Positions 33,586-44,450 of a stretch of DNA of 64,000 nucleotides are shown one piece after another. Below the pieces are notes generated by a model. It did no database searches. It was given only the letters and a program-made list of their open reading frames with translations, and was not told where the DNA came from. Position numbers and translations under genes: made by a program. Source of the stretch: Acanthosepion lycidas (lineage: Eukaryota > Mollusca > Cephalopoda > Sepiida > Sepiidae); contig OZ010580.1 in assembly GCA_963932145.1 (NCBI GenBank), positions 38,119,855-38,183,854 of the forward strand, written 5' to 3'. Within the stretch, counting starts at the first letter, position 1. Each line of letters opens with the position of its first letter.

Positions 33586-33950
33586 AAACCGACCATCTTA
33601 GTTTTGGGAATAGTGAACATAAGGATGTTGGGAATACCTTGGACCAAACAGCAAAATTTTAGAGAAAATGGAAACAAAAAAGGCGCTTATACTGGAAAGA
33701 AAGAGAAATTTCTAAAGCACTTAATGAAGAAAGAAGGCTTAGAAAATTCAAAACTCAGAGCACATATTAAAGGCAGGAGGGACAGAGGAAAGCAACACAT
33801 AACCTACCTAGAAAACTTGTGTAAATGGTTGGTAAAATAGGAATTAGGAGAAATAGTAAAAAGACAAAATTTGCTAAGAGCTAAGGGTAAGAAGTTGTGG
33901 AGAGCCATGATCGTCAACGTCATGAAGGGATACAGCACATAGGACATTAA
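33585..33950 (+). pseudogene. RTE-like LINE 3' end, copy 3 (best-preserved frame)
   Basis: A 78-codon open frame at 33604-33840 encodes RMLGIPWTKQ, then LMKKEGLENSKLRAHIKGRR followed by DRGKQ, then TYLENLCKWLVK. The pattern RMLRIPWT...G.IEGRR.RG...W is typical of the C-terminal region of RTE-type endonuclease/reverse transcriptases (established knowledge). After the stop, a shifted frame continues to the family tail AAGTTGTGGAGAGCCATGAT at 33892, then a CAGCACATA end. The start Met is internal, and the catalytic domains are absent. Confidence 0.7.
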
Positions 33951-34069
33951 TAGCTTATAGGTAGAAATCTATAATTAATATATTTTTATTTTCACTTTAT
34001 AATTAACAAGATTCTTTATATTAGACATTATTCAGTTTAAACAAATAAATCAAAACTTTCATCATTATA

Positions 34070-35642
34070 CAATGAGTAGCAAACGTATTTAGCACATCAT
34101 TTTTTTTTATAAATTTCACAATAAAAATTGATCAATCAGAATAATACTTACTTCAAATATTTTAATAAACATTGTCTGATTAAACATAAAGGAAAATTGA
34201 GAAACATTATTTTTATGTACGTTTATTGCCAATTTTTGAATTTGACTGTGTGCAAAAGTATTTAACACCTATACAAATAATACAGTAAAAAGGGTATTTT
34301 AAAACTATTTTCACTTATTTTGATATGGTTGTCTTCAATATATGTATTAACCAAGCATGTCACTCAATTGGAACATAGTGATAACATATCTGATACAGTA
34401 CAGACTATCCCACTATCTAAACTTATAAAAATGGTTAAAACAAAAGAATTGACAAATGATATGTGATAGAAAATTATAAAGCTGCACAAAGATGGTAAGG
34501 AATACTGAAAAATTGCTCAAGATTTAAATTTACTTGTGTGTACAGTGGGTGCTGTTGTTTAAAAGTGGAAAAAAATACAATACTACTGAAAATATTCAAA
34601 GGAGTAGTCACCCACATAAATGAAACAAGGCTACTGAAGAATATATAGCCCCGATTGTAAAGAAATAACCATTTTTGACTCAAAGAGAAATTCAGAATGA
34701 TCTGAAAAATGCTGAAATTGAAGTAAATAAAAATATATTTAAGATATCACTGAATTGCACAGGCCTGTATTTTAGATCACCAAGAAAGGCTTCACTGTTA
34801 AAATGTAAACATGTGTAAGACCATTTGAAATTTATTAAAAATTATAAACTTGAATCAGATGAATTCTGAAAGAAAGTTAATTGGTCAGATGAAACGAAAA
34901 CTGAGCTTTTTAAGAGAAACATGTGCACCCAAGAATGGAGGGAAAAAGGAACAGAATACAACTCACTAAACACCATCCCAACAGTCAAATATGGGGGTGG
35001 GGAAGTGTAATGGTTTGGGGTTGTTTTTCATATAACAGAGTAGGAGAAATAAGGAAGAATGAATGCAGCAAAATACAAGCAAATCTTATCAACCCATCTA
35101 TTAAAAAGTGCAACAGGTTTGGGGCTTGACCAAGATTTTGTATTCCAACAGGAAAAAGATCCAAAGCAAATGGCTAAAAACAACTCAACACTGGTTCAAT
35201 GAAAATGGAATTGATATTCTGGAATGCTCTAGCCAGTCACCGGATCTTAATCCAATAGAAAATTTATGGAAAAAGTTGAAGTTGAGAGTACATGCAAGAG
35301 ATCAAAAAAATATCAATGTACTGAAGTCTGTGAAGAAGAATGGGCGAATCTGCCAAAATCTTCATGCAAGATACTCGTTAAAAACTACAGAAAATGACTA
35401 GAGGCTGTAAGGCATAACAGAGGATATGCTACTAAATGTTAACAAATTGTGTTAAATAGTTTTGCACATAGTCAAATTTGAAAATTAGCAATAAAAGTAC
35501 ATAAAAACAATGTTCCTTGATTTTCCTTTATGTTTAGTTAGAAAATGTTCATTAAAATATTTGAAGTATCATTCAAATTGAACAATTTTTTATTGTGAAA
35601 TTTATAAAAAATCAATGTATTAAATACTTTTGCTACCCACTG
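34070..35642 (+). mobile_element. Tc1-type transposon with both ends, IR/DR termini
   Basis: The left end is CAATGAGTAGCAAACGTATT and the right end is the complement of CAGTGGGTAGCAAAAGTATT. TA flanks both (34068-34069 and 35643-35644). The terminal inverted repeats are about 200 bp long (34070-34275 and 35445-35642). An inner motif GTGCAAAAGTATTTAACAC at 34250-34270 repeats the outer one, and its mirror lies at about 35447-35471, the inner/outer direct-repeat layout of the IR/DR group. Total 1573 bp, near the usual 1.6 kb. Confidence 0.9.
34431..35442 (+). pseudogene. Tc1 transposase pseudogene (DD34E type)
   Basis: From the presumptive start ATGGTTAAAACAAAAGAATT to TAA spans about 337 codons, the normal length for Tc1 transposases, but with many stops and at least three frameshifts. 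Recognisable in order: an N-terminal DNA-binding region with decayed frames; NWSDETKTELF, with the first catalytic Asp, near 34880; PTVKYGGGSVMVWGCFSYNR near 34980; FVFQQEKDPKQMAKN near 35142, where the second catalytic Asp (usually QxDNDPKH) reads Glu; SQSPDLNPIENLWKKLK near 35240, with the catalytic Glu; and a C-terminal KLEAV..NRGYATK-like end. It cannot encode an active enzyme. It lies centrally between the TIRs. Confidence 0.9.
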
Positions 35643-35644
35643 TA

Positions 35645-36100
35645 TATGTCATTACATATTCTGGTGGTCACAAGAGAAATTAAGTAATAATCATTGTTCT
35701 ATATTAGTACTGACTGAATTTGTACCTTGTGTATGGATTTAATGTCTCAGTTTCTTTATAAACTGTTTTCCACCATCTTGTTATTTTCTCTTAAGATTTT
35801 CATTTCTTTCTTTAAATCTTTTTCTTTTTCCTATTTTCATTTAAATATGTCATGTCCATTTTGTTCTTTTATCTTTGAATAATTCTTTTTGTTATTCCTC
35901 TTTCTTCTTCTCTTCAATTTTCATTTTTCTCATAACCTTTTCTTAATTTTTCTCATTTGTTTCTTTCTCTTTTATCATAAATCTTTCTGTATGCCTTTTA
36001 ATACTTTCCTTTTCATCTGGCTAAATTTTCTTTCTGTTATATTAAGAGCAAAAAAGATAAGTGAAGGCAGAGAGACACTTACCTGATGAGCTTGTTTAAA
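35645..36100. other. Unassigned, T/C-rich in part
   Basis: A pyrimidine-rich stretch at about 35760-35960 opens a motif-free frame; otherwise nothing is recognised. Confidence 0.5.
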
Positions 36101-36104
36101 TCAG

Positions 36105-36215
36105 TGGTGGAACGGGGGGGGCCTTAGCAAAGAGAGAAAAACTGCTAAGAACCACACGAGAAAGTTGTGGAGAGCCATGATCATCTATGTCCTGAAGGGG
36201 CACAGCAAAAAGAGG
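36105..36215 (+). mobile_element. RTE-like LINE tail, copy 4
   Basis: Only the last part of the element: GAAAGTTGTGGAGAGCCATG then TGTCCTGAAGGGGCACAGCA, preceded by a G run. It matches the tails at 4.85 and 33.89 kb. Confidence 0.65.
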
Positions 36216-36497
36216 ATGTGTGAGTATAGAATGTGCAGTTAACATAATGGAATCAACCGCCCTACTTCACACTAATACCCATGGATTTGAATTTGCAATA
36301 GTTCTTCTCCTTGACTGGCAGGAACCCAGTCTAAATTTTAAAATATTCCATGAAAAATACAGAAGTTTTGTGACTGTTTATATTTTTTTCTCATTACTAT
36401 AAATATTATTTTTAGTGGGTACATGTGCTTGGGTTGCTATTCCTTTATTTTATTTTCTTAAACAGTGAATTAGATTTTTCTGTTTCCACATGGTTTG

Positions 36498-36785
36498 TGT
36501 TGGGGCGCACCCACCTTCTCATCAGAATGGACTGATCTCTCTACTACCAATAGGACAGTTCTATAGAGTTCTCAGAGAGATCAGGTGACCATCACACTTC
36601 CGTCTCTCTACCGAGAGATACAGTTGGACTTTATATTCTTTCTTATTGTGACTGACTAACCTGCGTTCATTTGACTACTAATCTCTCTGTTGTAAATACT
36701 TCTTCGAATATACCAGTATTTTCCCCTGCGTATGTGTTTGTCCTTATTTCAATACATTCATGTGGAAACACTCAACATCTCAACA
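36498..36785. mobile_element. Solo LTR, 288 bp, with 5-bp TSD
   Basis: Begins TGTTGGGGCGCACCC and ends CATCTCAACA, so it has the TGTTG...CAACA inverted ends of LTR retrotransposons. GTTTG at 36493-36497 and again at 36786-36790 is a 5-bp target-site duplication. A TATA-like TTTATATTC near 36630 could be the promoter. No internal region or second LTR is found nearby, so it is a solo LTR left by recombination. Family (Gypsy or other) is not determined. Confidence 0.8.
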
Positions 36786-36844
36786 GTTTGCCTTTGAATA
36801 TTTATGTTTATAACTCCCAGAAATTCACTTATGTTCCCAAGGAC

Positions 36845-37330
36845 ACATGGCCCAGTGGATAAAAGCTTTGGTAGAGTAATCAAAGAGTTGTAAGTTCAAT
36901 ATCTGGCTACAGTAGTGGTGAACAAATGCTTGGAGAGTTAAGTTACTAAAGGGAATTAACTGAAACTGAGATATGCAGGCATGAAATTAAAACAATCTAC
37001 CCTTTGTACAATAGAGTAACGGATTGAGGAATCGGAGAGCTGAGTTCGAATTCCAGTCGAATCCATTACATTCACTTACATGCTAATACCCTTGGGAAAG
37101 GTATGAATTCCCTTCTTCTCCCCCCAGCTATGGGTAAATAGCAGGACAGACTGGGTTCCGTAGCCTTGGATGGCAACTGGTCTACTGCAGAAAGAAATGG
37201 CAACTTCCTGTGGGGAAAAATCTGCCTTGTCAGTCATGTATCGAAAGATACATGATCACCTATGCATGTATCACACATGGCACATGAATAACTAACCCCT
37301 GTGAATTATATAAAGGGTTTGGTTTAAAAT
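36845..37330 (+). mobile_element. tRNA-headed segment followed by SINE family A copy
   Basis: A D-type head, TGGCCCAGTGGATAAAAGCT, with a B-box-like GTAAGTTCAATATCTGG, lies at 36849-36912. The SINE A copy starts near 36990 with a second tRNA-like head (GAGTTCGAATTCCAGTCG as B box at about 37043). It continues through GGAAAGGTATGAATTCCCTT, CAGCTATGGGTAAATAGCAG and GATGGCAACTGGTCTACTGC. Together they look like a composite or two adjacent insertions. Confidence 0.65.
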
Positions 37331-37898
37331 TCCAAATGATATCACTTGAAGAAAGTTGGAACATCGCAATAAAGATGAGGTCAGCAGTTCAAACAATGTA
37401 AATAGTGTAAATAAATACAGAGGTTTTTCTTCTATGTATTTATTTCCAAGCAAAGATAATCACATGATATTGAAGTCCATATGAGCCCAACAGTAATGCT
37501 TTGTTAGCCATATGAGAAAAAGATCAGACAGTAGAGGAACCAATAATGGTTCCTCTTAAGTTTTTCTAGTGTCGAATAAAATGGAGTATCTTTGCCAGAA
37601 AACTATAAAAGAATTTCAAAGGTGAATAAAAGGTTACCAAATGTACATTTAGTTTGAATTTGAAAGTTGGTATGGCTGAAGCATGTCATGATGCATACGT
37701 GCAACATTGTTTTGTTGCATCAAGATACAAAATGGTATCCATGCTTTGATGAATACACTTGTCAGTTGCAAAATTTTTGGATACTTGATAAGCATAAGAA
37801 AGCATTTGGCAGTAAGTGACATATACACTTGCCTGCATGCATTCAGACCTGTGTATAAAGATATAGATATTTACACAAATTCTCTAAGTCACAGGTTA

Positions 37899-37900
<2 letters not shown>
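37331..37900. other. Unassigned sequence
   Basis: No gene or terminus recognised. Confidence 0.5.

Positions 37901-37958
<58 letters not shown>
37901..37958. repeat. (CA)n(TA)n microsatellite
   Basis: Short CA run then about 24 TA units; Ile-Tyr open frames across it are artefacts. Confidence 0.9.
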
Positions 37959-37965
<7 letters not shown>

Positions 37966-38389
37966 ATATCTGCAAATGATGTTAGTGAAGTAAAATTTTT
38001 ATGCAAGTCTGTCAAAAATATTTGGCCGTTTAACCTATAAGTGGCATCTGAGCATACAGAGAAAAATTGGGAATCTATTTCAACATATGTATTCATGTGT
38101 GGCTATGTGTGGTAGTATGTATATCTTGGGTATTTTTCTGGCTTAATTTTAAGGATTGCACATATGAATATACTTTGTATATATTTGATTATAGAAATGT
38201 GTTTATATATGTGTTGATGTATGTTTGAACTTGTACATTAATAAGACTTTGTTATGACTTAACGAATAAGATGCCTTCAAGAGGAATAAACAAACAAGTT
38301 TTAATTCTGGTCCCCTGCCAATTTAAAACTTTTCAGAAAGGCATAAATCTCAATTTAAATATTCTTAATTTTAATTTTCTTTTATGTCT

Positions 38390-39020
38390 ACATTGTGCCA
38401 TGTCCCTCCAGGACGTGGGCGATCATGTTTCTCCAGAAATTCATATCATTTGTAGCTCTTAGTAAGGTTTGTTTTTTCACCACCCCCCCCAGTTCTTGTT
38501 CTGACACTCATTTACCCAAGTTTATTAGGGTGCTGCTTTCCTGTCCCTCTTGTCTTCAATATATCCTGTGGGTTTCAATTTTTCCAAGGCTTTTTCCCTA
38601 ATTTTCCTAGAAATTTCAACTGACCCTTTCTGATTCTACAAATAAGCATTCTTTTTTCTTTCTATTTTCCTTAAAACTTTGTTGTTACTTACCTGTTCAT
38701 TCCATGGTATTCTTAACATCTTTCAGTAGAACCACATTTCTCTTGCCTCAAGTCTCTTCATTTGTAAGGAGATTGTCCAGCATTCACTGGCATATAGGAG
38801 GACCAATATTCCAAAAATGTTCAGTACTCTTTCCTTTATTTCTAATTAATTTTTCTTGCTTTTTAATACACTGTATAGCTCTTGGAAGGCATCTTTTGCT
38901 ATTCCAATCTGCCTTCAGATTTTGGCATCACATTTTCTGTCTTCTGTTAAAATACTTTCCAGTAATTTTGTACTTAATTGATTTTGCTTTCTCCAATTTC
39001 TAGTTTGCATCTTTGGCTGT
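38390..39020 (-). pseudogene. RTE-like LINE 3' end, copy 5
   Basis: The minus strand gives, with stops, NSKRCLPRAIQCIKKQ, ICQ.MLDNLLTNEET, VLLKDVKNTME and EKLKPTGYIEDKRDRK. These line up with WFYRRMLRIPWTE and the later LTG.IEGKR.RG region of RTE-type proteins once frameshifts are allowed. The 3' tail is the complement of GCCATGTCCCTCCAGGACGT at 38397. Parallel to 25.01-25.56 kb along its whole length. Confidence 0.6.
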
Positions 39021-39465
39021 TCGTCTTGTTGACACTAGTATATTTACTGTCTAAAAATGATAAAACTAACTTTAGATATAGAACTAACAGGCTTGTATGA
39101 AATCTTAGAAGATATGTTGTAATTATCCATGTTTATTTGAATATAATATAAACTGTTAAACCAAATGATCATCCAAAACTAGGAAAATATTCAAGGCAGA
39201 CATTTGAAAATGTTCTATTTGAAGATATTGTTAACTGTTAAACTATTGCAAAACATAAATTGCCATGTTTGATGGTATTTAAGATCTCTAAGATTCACTC
39301 CCCTTTTTCCCAAAAAATAGATAAAATGATTTCTTCCATGCCTTCTACGCAAAATATAGGTTAGATGTTTTCCCTAATTTCTGAGTTTCATAACTGACAA
39401 GTTTGAGAATTGGCAAGTCAAATTTAAATTTCATTTATGTCCTTTTTCGGATTATTGTCCTCATG
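39021..39465. other. Unassigned AT-rich sequence
   Basis: Nothing recognised. Confidence 0.5.
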
Positions 39466-39705
39466 CAAGAGAAGAATCCATCTTTACTTCTCCCAGCTAT
39501 AGATTAAACAGCAACACAGAATGGGCCACTTTAGACATTGGAGATAGTTTAAGAGAAGGACAACACTGAATTAAAAATAAAATGAAATGGCAACTGGAAA
39601 CCACTCCACTATCTTAATCAAGAAGACATGGCATTTCACAGGTATTAAAAAGAAATAGTGTGGAGTCATAATTCCATATATTCTAAAGGGACATGGCATT
39701 TTAAA
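39466..39705 (+). mobile_element. SINE family A copy (variant)
   Basis: Contains AGAATCCATCTTTACTTCTC, CCAGCTATAGATTAAACAGC and AAATGGCAACTGGAAACCAC with CCACTATCTTAATCAAG, matching the family's body. The head is decayed. Confidence 0.55.
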
Positions 39706-39779
39706 AAAGGTTTTCCTAGACCGTGCACACTAGATTAACTTCATGATACTGTAAATTAATGTAAAAAGAAATACAATCT

Positions 39780-40200
39780 TATAAGACATGAATATTAAAT
39801 AGATGTAGGATCTTATATGCCATGAATATTAAATGTGAATTGTGGGGAGGGGTCTTATATGCCGTGAATTAAAAAAAAAAAAAATTTACTCCACTGGTTT
39901 CGGACTGTGCATCAACATAAGATGTTTTCTCATATTAATTTTATGAGCCTACTCTTCTATGCTAGCTCAAGTCATGTTGGAAGAGAGCATTTGAAGATTT
40001 TCTTACAGTAGCTTGCCAGTTGTTTCTACAGTAGACTGGTTGCTAACCAAGGCTATAGAGCCTGGTCTGTCTTGCCATGAATATTAAATGCAAATAGGGA
40101 TAGGAACTTATATGCCATGAATATTAAATGCAAATAAGGATAGGAACTTATATGCCATGAATATTAAATGTAAATGGTATGGTCTTATATGACATGAGAT
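39780..40200. repeat. Short tandem repeat (about 40-bp unit) split by a SINE
   Basis: The word TATGCCATGAATATTAAATG (with small variants) occurs at about 39784, 39818, 39858 (broken), 40073, 40112, 40152 and 40188. The array is interrupted at about 39872-40070 by a minus-strand SINE A. The last complete units are 39-40 bp. Confidence 0.75.
39872..40070 (-). mobile_element. SINE family A copy inserted in a tandem repeat
   Basis: On the minus strand it matches AAGACAGACCAGGCTCTATA, GCCTTGGTTAGCAACCAGTC and TACTGTAG, as in the 37.1 kb copy. An A run (39869-39884 on the plus strand) borders one side. Flanking units of the split repeat resume after it. Confidence 0.6.
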
Positions 40201-40635
40201 CTGCTATAAAATCTCTAGGTAAATAAATATCTCTCTTGGTATTTGACATAAATTGTATATTTACATGAATAGATATATTTGTATTATAAAAGAGACTTCC
40301 TTTTATTGTACTTTTTTTCATATTTATGTATTTCTTTTTGTATATCAAATGATTTCTGCATGATGACTTCTTTTGGGGGTTTAATTTATTTTCAACTTTT
40401 GAGATAGTCTGTTATCTTTTCTTGAAACGCTATAAAGCAATGAATCTTATATCTTGTATTAGATTCTTTCTCACTCGATAACCTATTGTTTAAAATCAGT
40501 ACAAGCCAAGTATAAGAATCTTCTGAAAACTAAAATGATGAGACACTTACTGTCCAAAGTGTTTTCCAAGAAGCAATTCTTTACCTCTAAATTCCCTTCT
40601 TTTTATCTTTCAACTTTAACTGTCAGTAAAAGAGT
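40201..40635. other. Unassigned AT-rich sequence
   Basis: No gene recognised. Confidence 0.5.
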
Positions 40636-40965
40636 TGAGATTTGTGCTTGGCAGAATAAATCTATCAGTTCAGGTAAGTAAACAGCATCTTTGGACTTTA
40701 AATATTGCTGGCAGAGAGAGACTTAGCTCTGACACAGAAGGACAGCATCAGGCAGTCTCTTAAAAACTTGTCAAAAAGATCTGGTTCCTAGCCTGACGCT
40801 CAGCCGATATGCTTCTGAACTGGGTGCCTTAGGTGATCGGATTTCTTTGTCCCAAGAAACAAACGTGGGAACACTGTTTTGGAATCTGTGGCAGGCAGGT
40901 AGCGGGTTGGTTGGGAGCAGAAGGGGATGGATCAGTCGTGTAAGTTAATACCTTGTGGCAAGGTA
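40636..40965 (+). other. GC-richer island of unknown nature with donor-like sites
   Basis: Less AT-rich than its surroundings. It contains TTCAGGTAAGTAAAC (about 40668) and TCGTGTAAGTTAA (about 40936), both resembling splice donors. A short open frame begins at 40927 and shows no known domain. It could be an unannotated exon, a non-coding transcript or an old repeat; the sequence alone does not decide. Confidence 0.25.
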
Positions 40966-41189
40966 ACAAATGCAGAGACAGTTGTAGACTTGTGCATTAG
41001 GTCTTGTGTAATCTCTAACCTTTTTGATATGAAAAGAGAAGGAAACATGACCATCTCTGGTAATTCTTTTGGAAAAGACATTCATTTTGTGTTTATGAAC
41101 TTGAATTTATTCTCACAATACCTTTTCAGTTAATCCACTGATGCTTATTATAAAAAGAAAAACTCAGGATAATAAATTTTAAAAATAAT

Positions 41190-42780
41190 ATTCAATTATT
41201 GTTACAGTGATGAAAACTTAAGTAAATGTACACTTCTTAATAGTACCAAAAATCATACACTTTTACCTTTACAGTAATGAAAACTGTACACAATCATCCT
41301 CATAATAATGAAAACTGTACACTTTTATCTTTATCATATCAACAACTGTATACAATTATCTTTATAGTAATGAAAATTGTACACAATTACACTTATAGCA
41401 ATAATTGTATACTTTCACTTTTATTATAATAAAAACTGTATACAGTTATCTTTATAGCTGTGAAAACTGGATACAATTATCTTTATAGTAGTGAAAACTG
41501 GATACAATTATCTTTATAGCAGTGAAAACTGTATACAATTATCTTTATAGCTGTGAAAACTGGATACAATTATCTTTATAGTAGTGAAAACTGGATACAA
41601 TTATCTTTATAGCAGTGAAAACTGGATACAATTATCTTTATAGCTGTGAAAACTGGATACAATTATCTTTATAGTAGTGAAAACTGGATACAATTATCTT
41701 TATAGCAGTGAAAACTGGATACAATTATCTTTATAGCTGTGAAAACTGGATACAATTATCTTTATAGTAGTGAAAACTGGATACAATTATCTTTATAGCA
41801 GTGAAAACTGGATACAATTATCTTTATAGCTGTGAAAACTGGATACAATTATCTTTATAGTAGTGAAAACTGGATACAATTATCTTTATAGCAGTGAAAA
41901 CTGGATACAATTATCTTTATACATCGGAAGACTGTATGCCTTTACATTTATAATAATGAAAACTGCATACAATTACCCATATAGTAAAAATTGTATATTA
42001 TTATTCTCATAACAATGAAAATTAAATGCAATTTACCCTAATAGTAATGAACACTGTATGCAATTACCCTCATAATAATTGAAACTATTCACAATTACCC
42101 TTCCCAGAATAATAACTGTACACTTTAATTTTTATAATAATGGAAACTTTTGAAAGAATCTTTTTTTTTTATCTGACACATTTCTTCCTATTATAGTTGG
42201 AATTTCCACTTTAGGCTGGTTGTTATTAATTTCACTGTTTAATAAAAATAAAAATAAAAACTTGTATAGCAAATCAAACATGTGTACTGACTAAAAAATA
42301 ATGTTTACAGTAATAAGAAATAATAAAAACTGTATACAATTACCTTTATAGCAGTGAGAACTCCATACAGCTCCATAATAATGGAAACTGTACATAATTG
42401 CCCTTAAAGGAATGATAATTGTACAATTTCACTTATTTTTGTAATAAAAATATTATACAATTATCTTTACAGAAAACTGTATACGTTGAACCATTGCAAT
42501 AATGAATACAATGTATACAGTTACCTTCATAACAATGTTCCCAAACATAGCTTAGGTGTGAAAGTAGAGAGCCACTCAGTGAGGATTGAGTTCACTCATA
42601 ATTGTTCTAGCAAAACAAGCTTGTTAAACATTACACCACCTTGAGGTGCCCCACAATTGCTTTAATAGTAATGAATACTGTGCACAATTGCCCTTATAAG
42701 AATGAAAATTTAAACTGTACACAACTGTCTTTACAGTCATAAAAATTTAAACATTTTCACATAATTACTTTATTTCTTAA
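41190..42780. repeat. 31-bp satellite with diverged flanks
   Basis: The monomer is close to GTGAAAACTGGATACAATTA plus TCTTTATAGC(T/A). Between about 41190-41456 and 41922-42780 the units are diverged (ACTGTACACAATTA variants, spacing 31-45 bp) and partly interrupted. The homogeneous core is 41457-41921. Confidence 0.85.
41457..41921. repeat. Higher-order satellite core, 93-bp period
   Basis: Three monomer types, marked by GCTGTG, GTAGTG and GCAGTG junctions, alternate in fixed order. The GCTG mark recurs at 41457, 41550, 41643, 41736 and 41829, an exact 93-bp step five times over. One copy has CTGTATAC in place of CTGGATAC near 41529. Confidence 0.95.
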
Positions 42781-44145
42781 TGTAAAGCCCCTTCCCCATT
42801 TACATCCAATATTAAAGTGTTATGAAGTTAGGCAAAATACAGGTACTTGTAGTTTATGATGTCTCTATAAACATTAACCCTAGGTTTGCTGGCACCCCGA
42901 GCAAGCTGAGCTTCAGCACCCTTACACATTTTTTTTTTTTTTTATTTTCACAAGAGGAAAACTGCAAATGTAGAATAATGAGTTTATTATGATATACAAC
43001 TTAACACAAGCTAAAGAAAACATTCATTATCTGACCTAAAACATTTTTTTAGGCTTTAGATTTGCAAATCTTTTCATTGCACTTTCTTAAGTTATTTTCT
43101 TTAAAAGATCATTTTCTTTTGACAAAATAGCAAAAGAATTTAATCTGTCAAGTCATGGATGACCACAAATATATTTTTATAAGCTTTAGTTTTGCTGTAG
43201 GCCCAGGTGACTGCCCAAGTTGACAGTACCTTGAGCTAACCCTGCATATATCTGTACTTTACATGTAAAACTGAGAAGATATTTTGAAGCTACTTTGTGG
43301 GGAAAAAATAGGTGTCTTGTATCGTACCAACTACAGTATGTAGTAATGACAATTTTGGTTAGGTTATGTTGGCTAATAACAATATATCAACACTTGCTAG
43401 GTTGTTTAATATTGAATATAAGTCTTATAGGACAAAAATCACAATGAATAGAAAGGTAGATAAAAGTACAGTTTATATTCATGTCAAAAAGATTCTGGTA
43501 GGTACATCCTGGTATTCTTTAGAAAGCTGAAAGTTTAAAATAGTCCTCATTGATAGCCTGTGTAATGGTTAAGGAAAAAGCTAATATTATTATTACTGTG
43601 TTACACCAATGGTAGAGAGCCTTCTTTAGTCAGCAAGGTCTTCAGCTATTGTCTATTTAGCTTATACCTGAATCAAGCTGGGCATACCAAAATCCTTCAT
43701 AAAAATCTGGCGCCACCATTTTGATTCAGAGGAACCGTAGTGACTTTTAATGACTGTCAAAGTAGACAGTAGGTGCAACAACTGTTTGCATTTTCTACTT
43801 CAAAGGCAATAAGATACTTATTCGGGAGTGGATGGTGTCAAATGATAAGGTCATTTATTGTCATTCAAATGGCATGCAAGTGATATTTTTTCAAGACATC
43901 TAGCATTAAGACTGAGCACAGGGAGAAGGGGATTCATGCCATAAAATTCGATTTGCTGATTTTTTCCTGTTGTTATCCATTATCCTACTTTGTAATTATA
44001 TAATTGTGAAAATAAAATTATATATCTTATCACCCTGTTATCCCCCATCCTGCGTATGATGATAAACTACATCCATGTCCTGGGTAAGATGATAAATTAT
44101 GTCCAACAGCAAGGCTTCTGATCAGGAGGTTTTGAAGAGTGTGGA
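42781..44145. other. Unassigned sequence
   Basis: Contains a T run near 42931-42944. No gene recognised. Confidence 0.5.
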
Positions 44146-44149
44146 ACCA

Positions 44150-44450
44150 CCTCTTAATTACTGGTGTTCCCAGGTCCACCCTGACCTGGGGTGGTAGCAC
44201 CTGTTAGGGTCCCAGCTATGGGCAAATAGTTAACCCTGAAACTGACATAAAAAGCATTATAATAGTGTAAAAATGAGTTTTAATACCAGAGATACTTTGT
44301 AAAAGAATTGTTACCAGAAATAAATTTTTTGAAGAAAAAAAAATACTATTACCAGCAATATATTTTTGAAAGAAAATATTACCAGGAAAAAAAGTTGTCG
44401 GCATTAAATAACCCAATGGGGTTGATATGCCGTAAAACACAACAAACCAA
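44150..44450 (+). mobile_element. SINE family A 3' part
   Basis: GTCCCAGCTATGGGCAAATA near 44211 and the 3' end TTGATATGCCGTAAAACACA at 44421 match the family. Between them ACCAG-starting phrases repeat three times (about 44286, 44310, 44350, 44380). Confidence 0.55.

Noticed and set aside
37707-38096. Frames of 90 and 66 codons on opposite strands
   Set aside because: Both cross the (CA)n(TA)n array; the non-repeat parts show no motif.
41190-42780. CRISPR-like appearance of 31-bp repeats
   Set aside because: Head-to-tail monomers with no spacers; a satellite with higher-order structure.
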